Under the pieces are notes generated by a model. The model worked only from the letters and a program-made list of their open reading frames with translations, searched no databases and had not been told where the DNA came from. This document shows, in pieces, positions 8,529-20,032 of a DNA stretch of 64,000 nt. Where the stretch lies: the NCBI GenBank assembly GCA_030268105.1, contig BSDZ01000008.1:3348001-3412000 (forward strand). Reading direction: 5' to 3'. The stretch is from Volvox africanus. Taxonomy: Eukaryota > Chlorophyta > Chlorophyceae > Chlamydomonadales > Volvocaceae. The position numbers were made by a program, and so were the translations under genes. Each line of letters opens with the position of its first letter. Within the stretch, counting starts at the first letter, position 1.

Positions 8529-10805
8529 ATGGCTTCTACCTCGGGCCCCTCACGCCCAACTCGCCCACCGCTATACCATCCATTAAACATTTCTGGATGG
8601 ACAGTACTAATTACAGGTACGAAGCCTGCATAGGCTTGATATGCGTCTGCACCGAGAGTAGGACTTGGGTCACCGTGCAAGCTTCACGCATGCGACTTAC
8701 TACAGGCGCAAGCTCCGGTTTCGGAGAAGCGATGGCATGGCGATTCGCTGAAGCCGGCTGTCGCTTGGTGCTGCTGGCGCGGCGCCAGGACCGATTGGAG
8801 AGCTTGCGCGACCAATTGCAATTCACCTACCACGTGCCTGTGCATAACATCCAGCTAGACGTGCGGAATATCGCCGAAGTGGACCTGCTACCTCAACAGC
8901 TACCAGATGAATTCGCCGAGGTGGTACAAACCAGATCTGGGGACGCGGGTCGGCTCCCCCGCAATTACCTGGCCTAATGAAGGGCAGGGCTCCGCCACAC
9001 GCATGCCCTCTTTGCACAACACCTAACCCGATTTCAACCCGACCCCGAACCCCTACTCGCATGTATGCCCAGGTGGACATCCTAGTCAACAATGCGGGTC
9101 TGGCACTGGGCACTGCGGCGGTACAGGAAAACAGCATGGATGTGAGTCCAGGTCGTCCACTCTTCAGGACTGCAAATGGGTCAGGAGACCCGTGAGCCTG
9201 TTGAATTCTTACAGTTGGGGGCGGCACTATTGTTCTCAAGTGTCCGTTAGGGATTTTGTTTCTGCATGGCTCCGACCTCGCACCTGATTACACCTGATTT
9301 ACGACAATCAGCCCGCGGCGGCGGGTGTCTCAACAACAATTGCGCCCTAAAGCTGTTGATGGGAGTAACATCTCCGCGTTCTTCATACCGCATACCATGG
9401 CCGGGACGTTGTGTCACAGCTTGGCTGCGGACACTTGTGAATGAGAATTTCTGTGCCTCCGTTGCCATTTCGTTGCATGTCGAGCCGTACGAGATATGCG
9501 CTTCTGTACCCTCTTCTGCTGTATGTCAGGATGCCGTGACGATGATTGAGACCAACGTCACGGCGGTGATCGCGATGACAAGAGCGTTCGTTCAGGGCAT
9601 GATTGAACGTAACCGGGGACACATTATCAATATCTCATCCATCGCAGGTCAAGAGGCGTACGGAGGTACGAGTGCACGACAGTGTTTAAACCCTCGTTGT
9701 CAACAAGGAAAATGTCGATGATGAGGCTTTAACCTGCCGGGCTGGACCGTAACTGAGTCCCTGTGATTGGTGCGCCGTCCCCGTCTCGGTCTGATGCAGG
9801 GGGCAGCGTGTATTGTGCCACCAAGCACGCCTTGGCCGCCTTCACCACCGCGACACGTCACGACCTGGTGGGCACCAACATCCGGGTCACTTCCATCAGC
9901 CCAGGTGAGCTTCGTAGTTCATCGAACCAGGCATGAAGGGGAAAAGGGAACTTGGCCCCCAGGGGTAGCGCCGTATTGTAACGAGGGATAAGGTTAGCCT
10001 CTGTCAAATCCTCAGACCTCGGACTCGGACAAATTCTCGGCTTTGCGGGACGCATCAGTGATCCTCCCTACCCCACTCCTACCCCCAGCAGAAGACCAAG
10101 TAGAACTGAAATAGCCTCCTGCAGCTGCAAATCCACTTCCCTATTTTACGGCTCTTGTAAAACCGGATACGGGTCTCTTCGGTGCACCAGCTTGTCCCCC
10201 ATCTGGTATTGGGCAGGAACCAACCAGTGTGTGTTTTGTCTTGCTGCGGGCCCTGAAATCTGTTTTGCGTTGCGCTTGTCGCGATCGGTCCCGCTCCACC
10301 AGGTGCCGCCCAGACGGAGTTCAGTCTGGTGCGTTTCAAGGGCGACCAGGAGAAGGCGGATGCGGTATACCAGGGCTTTGACCCTCTGACCGCCGAGGAT
10401 ATTGCTGACAATGTGCTGTACGCATGTTCACGGTGAGACCTACATGCGCCCTCGCCCTTGGGATATGACCCCGACTAATGATTAATAGTAACCGTCATGG
10501 CGATTATCGAGAAGAAAACTGCATGGCTTCTGTCTTGCCTACCACCATTTGCAGCAGCGGCCCTTCGGGTGCTTTTTGGAGGGCCTGTGGGCCAACTGGC
10601 GCCTGTTCATAATTGAACCCCCTGAGAACCCCTCCACATACCGTGCCCGTTACAGTCCGCTTACTCCCCGTTCGCCTCTCTCCCTCATCGCGCCGTTTTC
10701 TCCTGCAGCCCCGAGCACGTCCAGATCGCGGACATCCTGGTTCTGGCCACCAATCAGGCCTCCGCGAAGGGCATCGCCCGGGTGCATCTGGGGCAGGAGC
10801 GGTAG
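8529..10805 (+). CDS. Short-chain dehydrogenase/reductase (YdfG-like NADP hydroxy-acid dehydrogenase)
   Basis: Seven exons, all GT-AG and phase-consistent: 8529-8616, 8706-8920, 9073-9141, 9530-9665, 9800-9904, 10303-10432, 10709-10805, giving 279 residues. The ATG at 8529 opens the frame that leads into the cofactor loop. Classical SDR motifs are complete: TGASSGFG (29-36, split by intron 1), NNAG (107-110), Asn133, Ser161 and YCATK (Tyr174, Lys178), followed by ISPG. An Arg after the second strand (LLARRQDRL) favours NADP(H). The C-terminal [10 protein letters not shown] segment is typical of the bacterial YdfG / yeast Ymr226c group, which oxidises serine and 3-hydroxy acids. No targeting peptide is obvious. 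The exact substrate is not determinable. A TGTAA at 11238-11242 may serve polyadenylation. Confidence 0.9.
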
Positions 10806-11620
10806 GCAGGCATCGGGGCTGCCGCTGCTGTCGTCATATGCTGCTCCTGAACACTCAATGACAGTAACTGTGTTGTCATTGTGATGGCCTGCCAAGGGAC
10901 GTACCGGATTCCGTGGAAGTCGGGGGACAGAGGCCGGTCGGGATGTGAGCCCGCTTGACCAGACCTGAGACCCAGGGCGATGCTCGTTGGAAGTGCGTGG
11001 AAGCAGTAGAGCGGGAAAGGATCCGGACGCCGCAAGACGGGACCATGGGCGCTTTGCACCGACGACGAAAAATAAGAGGATGGATACGGCAGCGCGCACA
11101 CGTCCAAAGTGATTTGCGACTTGTGGATCAGTGTGGGTTCTTTTCCAGGCTGTGCGCATGCTGATGTGAGCATGGGACGTTTTGGCCTTGCAACGGCTGA
11201 CCTGTCAGTCTACAGCGTCCTGGCGCTGGGCTGGCCTTGTAAAGCTTGGCGATAGGGAAGCAAGAAGGACAGCGTTACAGCAAAGGGCAGGCGGGGTTGG
11301 GACCGGGGAGATGGTAACGGCTGGTTTGAAAGTGGCTAACAGGCGAAGTTGGGAACGTAGAAAGGGCTCATCCGTGACTGAGGTGGTCGAGGATGCGACC
11401 ATGTCATGTATTCGGACAGTGCGATAGTGACGCCGTAAGAGCGGCCATGCGCAGTGCGTTGCCGACCCTGCGCCCAGGCAAACAGCTGTTCCATCTGACC
11501 TTCCAGCCACCAAGCATCAGGCCCTGCCAGCCTTCCGATCCGCTCGCCACTGACGGGTCAGTGCTGGTCTGCGGATAAGCTGCATAACCGCCGGGGCGTC
11601 ATATTAAAAGCGTCATATGC
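10806..11620. other. Convergent intergenic region
   Basis: This separates two convergent genes and presumably holds both 3' UTRs. A TGTAA motif occurs on the plus strand (11238-11242), and its complement TTACA near 11273 could serve the minus-strand gene. No other gene seen. Confidence 0.4.
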
Positions 11621-13803
11621 TTACACCCCGTCGCGTTGGTTCGCTGGCGGCAGCGCCGCCAGCACCTGTGGCGGTGCTCTGGCGCTCAACCCGCTGCAAG
11701 CTGTAGCTTCCACTGCTGGAGATTTCTGCTTCTCACTAATTTTGGCTCCGGCATGAAATGTACCTGAGAGCCTCTTCGGCCTGGTCCGGGGCAACTGGAA
11801 CTGGTGGCGGAACACCTCGCACTCGGAGAGCAATGCCTGTCCTAGAAGCATCTCCAACCTCCCTTCTGTTGAAGCTGATGTGGATGCGCTGCCACAAGCT
11901 GTCTTAGCCACCATCGCCGGTGATACCGCACTACTATCACCTCCTCCTGTGACGTTTCCTCCCGGCTGGGCGGCAACGGCGGAGGGGCTGTTGTTGGTTG
12001 TGGCGGAATCCACTGGTTTTCCACCGGGACCTGCGTCCGTGCATTCCGCTGGGGCAGGATCTGCAGCGCCTTCGGGAACACTAACTGGGTCAGGGCCTGA
12101 GGCTGAGATGGAGGTAGTGGTGCCCGCTTCTGGCTGTGCCAGCGCTTCCTGCACTTGCATCTGTGGTAGCAATGATCGCTGCTGTTGGGCTGCCACCGCT
12201 GAAGCTCGCATCAGCATCTTGTGTTCATCTCGTGTCAGTGTCGGTGTCGATAACACGGGTGGTGACGCACCATTCAATCGCCCCTTCGGGCCAGGCACCG
12301 GCTGGCCTGGAGGCTGCACTCTGGGGGCATTGGTAACAACCTCTCGGCTCGACGCCCATGAATGGTGTTGATGAGCCGATGCTTGTATATGTCTTAGCTC
12401 CCGCGCCGCCAGCTCGTCAAAGAGCTCCTCGTTTTTGACGATAAGCGAAGCCTCGGGGAATGCACTGGCCTGCGTGACGATCATTTGGCACACGAGTTCC
12501 AGGGGCGCCTTGCCTGCGGGAAGGGAGGAAGGGGCCCGAGTATGAAACCAATGGCGAGCCGGGGATCCAAGACAGGGATAGGGTAAGCACAGGAACAGGT
12601 ACCAACGAACATCACATGACATTAGTAGCATAGTGGTATTTGGAAAGAGGCACAACTTCCTGTGCAAGGTAACTCTAATTACGTTCATGTCCATGTGCAT
12701 GAAAGCAGTCATGTGGCGTACAGGTCTTCTACGCCGCTGTACATGGACCGGCAAGAGTGGAAGTGTCCTTGAGGACAAAACGCCACCTGGGTTAGTTTGA
12801 TGTCTCGTACCAAGTTTCTGACGTGGCTTGGGATACGCGGCCTGAGGGGTACCCGGACGCACATACGGCCTGTACGCGAGTGGCCGCATCCATGGCAGCT
12901 ACGCATGCCGGCAATTTCCTGTGCGGTGCATAACGGGTAGGCGCACGTACCGGATATGTCAATGCAGATGCGCGTAAAGGTGCCTGTAGTCGATAAGGCC
13001 CTTGTGGCGTCCACCCGCAGTCCATCCAACTTGTGGAAGGTGAGATGCGGGTGGCGCCGCTGGGCTATCCCCACCACCGTTTCTGCCGTGTCAACCCCAG
13101 TAACAAAGGAAGCGCGGTTGCTGATTATGTTGGTCGTCAATCCTGAAGAACAACAATGGTTTGTCAAAAAGGAAGTCTGCGCAGGAGAAGGTTAAGAAAG
13201 AGGGCCTGGCGAGATACCAGAGGTACTTGGCGAAGGAGTGAGCAGAACGTATATAATGGTTGAGATGGGCGGGGTAAGCCAGCAGCATTTTGAGTTTCAT
13301 GGGAAGACGGGTGGGGCGCCGAAACCCAAATGACCTACCCTCATGGCACCCGATCTCAAGGCATACGTCGGGCCAATCGATGTTATGCATGATCGCGTCT
13401 CTGTACGCTGAAGTGCTCCTTGCGACTAAAATACGTTTCTTGGTCTATAGACGGCAAGAAGAAAGGGAGTAGGGTATTAACTTGTGGACCCGTGGTTGGT
13501 CGCACCTCGCACGTCGCAGGCAATAATCCCATAACCAAGTTAACGGAACCGGCAAGACTCAACTGGATGCATCCGGCGCATTAACGCTGGCCGACACCAG
13601 TATGTCGTCCCCTTTTCATGGTAGCGGACCAAGTAGCGGCCGAAGTAAGGGTCGTCGGGCTGCTGAACCATCGGCTCAATGACAGTTGCACGACCGAAAC
13701 CCTTCACGTCTACAATATCGCCGACAGTAATTGAGATTACGTTCTGTTCGCCACATTGCGGTGCGTCCTCAACGGCCTGAGCCGTTATGGGTTCAGCTGT
13801 CAT
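11621..13803 (-). CDS. Class I SAM-dependent methyltransferase-like protein
   Basis: Four exons with matching phases: 13803-13564, 13444-13339, 13142-12951, 12513-11621, predicting 476 residues. Residues 1-80 form a small beta-rich region (VGDIVDVKGFGRATVIEP and YLVRYHEKGTTYWCRP) of SH3/Tudor-like appearance. The methyltransferase fold follows: motif I LEIGCHEG (109-116), an acidic residue after strand 2 (GVDTAE, Asp133), motif IV FTRICIDISG (171-180) and strand 5 EASLIVKNEEL (200-210). From about residue 230 the chain is Ser/Gln/Ala/Pro-rich and probably disordered. Start is the ATG at 13803; an upstream in-frame start at 13908 would add a hydrophobic, intron-like stretch. The substrate is unknown. 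The gene is convergent with the dehydrogenase at 8529-10805. Confidence 0.75.
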
Positions 13804-14992
13804 AGAACTTTTGCCGCGCTTTAGCCTATCATTACGTTGCGACCGGGAAATTTTTAAAACAATAATAACAATGATAACGAATAACTTCGGCTTGCAATGT
13901 TCCTGCATGAAGATATACTTGTCGTACAGTTGCCGCTACATGAGCTTTCACATAACGTCAGACGCCTTGAACTTACGATTCGCCGTCCATCACAAGCACA
14001 AGCAAGAGTCCAACCGACATGGTCAACAGCCTTTTGCACCCTTACCTACGACTTAACCACAAAGCTCTTTCCTGAGAGAGGCTAGGCCTAAAATTGGGGC
14101 CTCGATTCGAATTGTGGTCCTGCGTGATGTCGCTGTGGCACATAGAGGCTGACCGGCTCACCATGCCCCAAGAGATGGCCCAGGCGTGGCTAGATTGAGG
14201 TCCAGATGTCGAGGCCTCTGGAACGGAACACGCTGCCGAAACACAATCAGGTCATCCGCGGAAGCCACAACCAAATTGACAATCACAAACAGCCTGATGC
14301 CCACATGCTCATACACGCCTCTCACCCATCATTTGAACAAATTTCAGGGGCGGACTGAGACTAAACCCTCATCACCACCCACCAACGCACTCAGCACCGC
14401 CATTACTAAAGCGCCACCATTACTAGCATTACTGTAAGATGACGATGTAGCATGACCGCGTCATCGACATGAAAATAGCTTCCTACTACGTATCCCCTCC
14501 CATTCCCGTTCCGACTGTGCCCTGTCGGGTGTTGGGGAGAAGGACCCACCCCGAACGTCCTTACTCGAGCAGTCTGGTCAGCAGGCGGTGCGAAGCCACC
14601 TCCTCCTGCGGCGCCCAGCGAGACAGGTAGTAGAACAGCGAGGACATCGGTACCAGCGAGGGCCGCAGCAGGGAGCGAAACAGGCTGATGCTTCCTGGCC
14701 ACCCGCGGGGTCAGGGGATGGGGAGCGCCAAAAAGAGGGAATGGGAGATACAGGCATGCAAGGAAGAGGGCGATCAAAATGGTTGGGATGAGGAAAACAA
14801 GGGCGCTGGGAATGGGGAAAGGGAACAGGACTCTCTGGAGACTGGAAGACCCGGAGGGATGGGGGCTTAGGGAAACAGCAAAGAACATTATGATATCAGC
14901 CATTCGCAGACACCATGCAATCCTCCCCATGCTGCTGCTGTGGACCCGCAACTGTTGCACATATTGAACAACTGTAACTCGTTTGGAGGAGT
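13804..14992. other. No recognised gene
   Basis: Intergenic region between two minus-strand genes: the 3' side of the gene at 14993-17504 and the 5' side of the methyltransferase gene. A minus-strand open frame (14406-14996) has hydrophobic stretches but overlaps the neighbour's 3' end and lacks a credible start, so it is not called. Confidence 0.35.
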
Positions 14993-17504
14993 TCATGAGC
15001 CGGTAGCTGCCGCACCTGCCGGGGTCGGGCTGTCACCGCTGTCACCGACACCGCTGTCGCTACTCGCACTTAAGGGCTGAGCCACCACCGCCACCACGTG
15101 CCACAGCCGCACGCCCACTACTGAAAAGCATCGCAGCGGCAGGCTGGGATCGCCTAGCTGCCGCACAGGAAGCCGGGTGGGGTAAGTGCGAGCCGCAACG
15201 TGAAGTGTTGCATCATGAAACAGCGGATCAGGTCACCTTATAAGATCCCCTCGACGGATACGGTGGCTTAGGAAAAATGAAAGGACCCATGGGTCAGGGT
15301 TCAGGGCTCACCACAGCGCGCATTATATCGCCCAGCAATCTGCGTTACTCACTGCCAGCGTCATCCACTACGACTCTGCCCGTACAAATGCGCAGCGCTA
15401 TACGTAAGCCTGACTACACGCACCTTCATTTCAATGGCCAGCTCGACGTCCTCCAGCTCCGGATATGTTAGTGAGGCGCCTCCATCGGGGGTGGGTTCAC
15501 TTGTGTGGTCACCGTTCCTGCCGGCCAGTGGAGACGCTTCTTCGGGTGGCGGCCGCACCTGTGGAAGGGCCGCATGGGGCCGTGGTGCACAGCAAAATAC
15601 CACTTTGGGTCCAGGTCACGTGCTCATTGCAATCTGGAGCGGAATTAAAGGAATCAAGGGAGCTACGCACTATGATCTTTTGATAAGCGGTGTTCAGGGC
15701 GGCCGCGGTTACCACTTTTCCTTTTTGAGTCTCCAGTTACCTCATGACGTGTAACCCCATGGTCCAGCCGGGACGCGGAAAACCAGTGGCGCCAAGTATC
15801 TGTTGGCGTGCGCCTAGCGTCACGTATTGATGCCACAGCGGTATCAGAACCTCACGTCCTGGTCGCACACACATTGACATGCATAAGTACATACACGCAC
15901 AAGCTCTTCCTCTGGGGACCTGTCACACACACAAACATACACACACAATTGCTTCCCCAATCGCCAAGTGCCAAGCCCTCGTTCGTATAAAGGCCCTTGC
16001 ACCTGCCACAGCGTCGCCGCAATGCTGGAGGCGTCCCAGGCGGGGTATTGGGGGGTCCGCCGCAGCTCCGCGGGTGGCAGCACCAGGTGCTGCAGATGAC
16101 CCACGGGTCCGCGTGGGCCCCGCGATTGTCCTTCCAAACCCTGTCCCGGCGTTGATGCCGCGCCTGCCTCACTGCCCTCCATCGTTTCTTTCTTAGCGCC
16201 TCCTTTACGCAAAGCCCCTAGGAAAGACTTCAGGAAGCCTTTTCCCTTTAGTTTCTTTTTCTTGGGTCCCGCGCCTTCAGCGGCTTCGCCGCCATTGTCA
16301 TTAGCTTCAGGGATTCCCCGCGATGAGGCGCCACCACTGCTGCCATCACCGTGTCCTAGCCCCGTCGGTCTGGGCGCTGCACCCATGAAAGAGTCCACGT
16401 GGGCCACATACAGCCAGCAGGGATGTAACCCGTGGTACACAACTGAATCCATGGCGTCCTGGGCCAGTTTGCAGAGGAGCTTAAGCGCCTGCCGTGTGAA
16501 AAGCGTGGAGACGCTGTCGGGCGGTAGCCGTATGGCCAATTGGAGCGGGGATGCGGTGGCGGCTGTCCTGGTTATTGCTGCTGCCGTTGCTGCTGTTTTG
16601 AGGTCCAGAAGCTGTGGCCGATGGGAATGGATGAAGGCATCTCGGACGCTCTGCGCGAAGGTGTAGAACACGGGGATCGGGCGGACTTAGGATCCGAAGG
16701 ACATTAAGACAAGGGGTCCGGCTGGTACTGGAGATAGCGGTCCTGGGACATGTCCAGGAAAGGAGGGAGGGACCACGAGAGTCGCATTGAAGCAGAGCCG
16801 AGCTGTGCAGGTGGGGGCGAGATTGTCCGAAATTGTCCGAGATTGTCAGATTCCCAGCGCACGGGCGGTGTCCATCCGCGCACGACTATGTACTTGTGTG
16901 GCCTCATGCTGCCCAATTTAGAGCCCCCAAACGGCGGCGGCAAAGCCTTGCAGCCGCACACACAGCGGAGGCCGCATACCCAGTCTGCCTGCACAGAGCC
17001 CCTTAGCACCCTGATAGCAACCCACCATCACCAGGTACTCTGCGGCCCCGGGGTCCCACCCAGCGGGAACGCTCAGCGCGAACAGCACATCCGCATCACT
17101 ATCTTCTACCAGGTGCCACTGCTCCGAATCCAGATGCCATTGCCGTACCGCCAGCGGGGAGTGGAATTCGGAAGAAGCCAACGGCCTCGGGCGGTCTGCA
17201 GCACCCAATAAAGCGCACGATGTCAAAGGGTTGACATGGCGGTGGAGAAAGAGACGAGAAAGGAGAGCGACAGTTTGGGGAGGATATTGGGGGGCTGGCC
17301 CAGCCCGGATATGCCTTAACATCGCTCGGTACTGGAAAGCGCTCCACACCTTGATTACGGGGACTCACTCGGTCGACGCATGCCAACGCCCAGAATGGTT
17401 GCACTGCCGCCATCGGCAGCACTGCTACCATGGACCCAGCCGCCTTGACGGGTGCCCGCCGCGGTATCTCCTTGTTGTGCTTTGCGGCCGGAGGTTTGCA
17501 GCAG
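14993..17504 (-). CDS. Unrecognised five-exon gene (5' end not found)
   Basis: Exons chain in phase on the minus strand: 17504-17369, 17195-17032, 16650-16003, 15558-15424, 15157-14993, giving 415 codons and a TGA stop at 14995-14993. Protein-like stretches are QWHLVEDSDADVLFALSVPA, QALKLLCKLAQDAMDSVVYH, LTYPELEDVELAIEMK and LRCFSVVGVRLWHVVAVV. The third exon has a Gly/Ser/Glu linker and a strongly basic cluster (KKKKLKGKGFLKSFLG) that could bind membranes or nucleic acid. No start codon precedes the first exon in frame, so upstream exons are missing from this model. I recognise no family. The 15424-15558 exon has a competing frame, so its border is the least certain. Confidence 0.5.
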
Positions 17505-18548
17505 CTGAAGCAGATCGGGCGGTTCCAGCAACGGGGAAGTTTATCGGTAGATCCGGAAGAATACTACTATTGAAAGTTTGGGCCGCCCAGCTTGCGCAAG
17601 AAGGGGTGGAGTTAACAAGCGGGCAATGAACAACAACGGGGATGATTTTGGGCAGGTCGCCGCAGGGTTTCGTTCAGGCAGTATGAGCGGGACGAGCGTA
17701 GATACATGTACGTTTGTTGGAATCCTGGTAGTCTTGAGTGCATACGTTGTCTGAAGCCGCTTTCGGTCACCTCCCGCTATACTCAATATCTTAGAAATTG
17801 AAACTTAGGCCGGAATGAAAGGAACGGCATTAAGACTTTTCAAGTCCAGGCGTGGAGACATAAGAAATGCAGGACCTGCATCATTTATATAAGTCATATG
17901 CATAAAGATAACGACAAAACGCACCAGCTTATTGACATGGAAGAGCCGTACAGCAAGCACTAAGCTTTCATCGGTGTTGTCAGCATCCGCATAATTCTAT
18001 TAATGTGAAGGATTTTGAGAGCACTTATATTGCAATGACGGTTAAGCGGCTTGATAGCAACAAGAGCTGTCCGAACTTCATTTTTAAAACTTGAACTGAC
18101 TTACTTGGTACATGTACAATGCACCGCTGCTCGCAGAGAGCACAACAAGACGCATGATATGCTGAGTTTATCCGCATCTCGAGGAAAAGGAAATGTGCAA
18201 TATTTTTTGCGATTTACTTTGATCCGACTGATATGTGCCTGTTTGAGAACAGGATTGACTTGCTTAGTTTCACGTTGACCTTTGCAACATTTGTATTTCG
18301 GGTTGAAAATACTTGATGCATGTTGCATGATATTATATGTTTGTATCTCACGCATCAAGGAATGCCGTTGACAGTTAGGACATGTTCCAGGGCACATAAC
18401 CCATCTGATATCATAGAGTTGTAATATCTATACAACTCTAAATAAAAAATTTTGACTGACCAAAACTTTATATGTTTAGCGTCTCATTCGAGACCTTTGC
18501 CTCGGAACCGTAAGAAGTTGACCAGACTATTAAGTATTAGGAGTTACA
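17505..18548. other. Intergenic, probable divergent promoter region
   Basis: This lies between the minus-strand gene (5' end unresolved) and the cornichon gene on the plus strand. It is AT-richer than its surroundings (for example 17860-18060 and 18420-18460). No open frame is convincing. Confidence 0.35.
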
Positions 18549-20032
18549 ATGTCTCTAGAATTCGTTGTGTGGTTGTTTGCATTCTTACTGCAAGCATCTA
18601 TGCTGGGGCGGACGATGTATGCGGTAAGAATGGCGGTTCAAGGGCTGCTTTCCTTATAGTGTATTGCCTTTTTCAACGCCACGGAAATTACCCGAAGCGG
18701 ACCGGCTTCTGTGGGGGCTTGCCTCGGTTTGATTGCGATCGCCGTTGCGTCTCGTGCAGCTGATATCCCTTTCGGACCTGGAGAATGACTTCATAAATCC
18801 TTATGACCTAACACTACGCTTGAATCGATTTGTGGTAAGATGTGGGCCATCTTGGTCATAGGATGGATTGTCTACGAGAGGTTTTCATGAGGTTGTTTCC
18901 CCGATCGTGTTTATGTGGTCCGGATCAAGTTAATAAATATGTTGCAATGACGCACATTTGCATGTGTTTTACGGTCGCTCATTCACTTCAACACACAGTC
19001 ACCCAGATGGCCCCGGGCACGTTTGCAGCTGGACAGATCGTGTCTAAATCTCTGGACCTTCTAAAGAACCAATGGGGACATCCTCTGTTACCTGCATTTT
19101 TCTCGTCCTGTTCTAAAAAATGTAGGCCTGTGAAGTACAAGGTGCCATCCTTGTGAAACCTTAACCCCACAGGTGCTCGAGTACGCTGCCCAGGCGCTCC
19201 TGACTGCCTCACTCCTCCTCACGGGAAAATGGGTTATCGGGTTGCTGCAGCTGGCAATGCTTGGATTTTTGCTGCATAACTGGTCCACTCGCCGGCACGT
19301 GGTGGACGCCACGGACGTCTTCCGGCAACTACCGGTACAGAAGAAGGTGGGACAGGGCATGTAAACTGGGGAAGTCAATCAGGTCAGGCCAGGTAGTGAG
19401 ACACCGGCGATGGGCAGGCCACGTAGAGGATGCCAAATGTGCCTTGTTGGTGGCATTAGTCATAAGTGCCGAATGGCGAGGCCAAAGGTGGCCGTGTTAC
19501 GTAGAGTCAACATAGTGCAATAGCCTGGGGCAGAGACCGTGAGCCTTTCGCGCACCAAATCCACATGCCGTAAGCCCGGACGTCTACACCTGGAGAGGGT
19601 GGCATAAGGGGGTACGTCGATCGGGAGAGCGCTGCAGTACGAGCCCTGGAGATCAGGAGAAAGGTGGATTGGCGGATAGAGCTCAGTTTTATCCGCTGTT
19701 CTGCATGCGTAAGGACAGAAGATCTAAGAACCTGATTAGGAGTGTCTAATTTGGGGATTGTTAAGGTACAAGCTGCGCGGATGTGGAGTTCTTAGTGGAC
19801 GGCTCGCAGCACGTTATTCCCAAGTTGACCCAAGGCTTGAGGTGTCCATATATGTGTATTTGGGTCTTACAAAGTGCCCTCAACGGGCTTCCTCGTCCGC
19901 TCCCAATCTATTATCGCCCATCTCCTCTCCTGACGACTGTATGCATGTTGGGACGACGTGGTTGTACCACAGCGCCGGCTTATCATGTTCGGGAGCTTCC
20001 TGTTGTTTTTTGTCATCATTACGTACCGGTGA
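18549..20032 (+). CDS. Cornichon family cargo receptor (Erv14/CNIH-like)
   Basis: Four exons in phase 0: 18549-18623, 18760-18834, 19173-19346, 19973-20032, giving 127 residues. The chain has the cornichon layout: an N-terminal membrane helix (FVVWLFAFLLQASML, 5-19), the conserved cytosol-facing loop (ISLSDLENDFINPYDL, where the family has L-x-DLE-D-INP), a second hydrophobic segment (57-84), the hallmark HVVDATDVFRQL (92-103; family H-x-D-x-TE/D-x-F-R) and a last helix (LIMFGSFLLFFVIITY). Cornichons sit in the ER membrane and load transmembrane cargo into COPII vesicles. The length is slightly below the usual 130-145 residues. The ATG at 18549 directly opens the first helix. Introns are 136, 338 and 626 bp. 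Confidence 0.9.

Noticed and set aside
14406..14996. Minus-strand open frame with hydrophobic, membrane-like segments
   Set aside because: It overlaps the 3' end of the 14993-17504 gene in another frame, has no splice partners, and its hydrophobic parts come from pyrimidine-rich sequence.
15001..15180. Plus-strand exon ending at a GGTAAGTGCG donor-like site
   Set aside because: The minus-strand reading chains in phase with the exon at 15558-15424 and ends at a stop codon, so the donor-like match is taken as chance.
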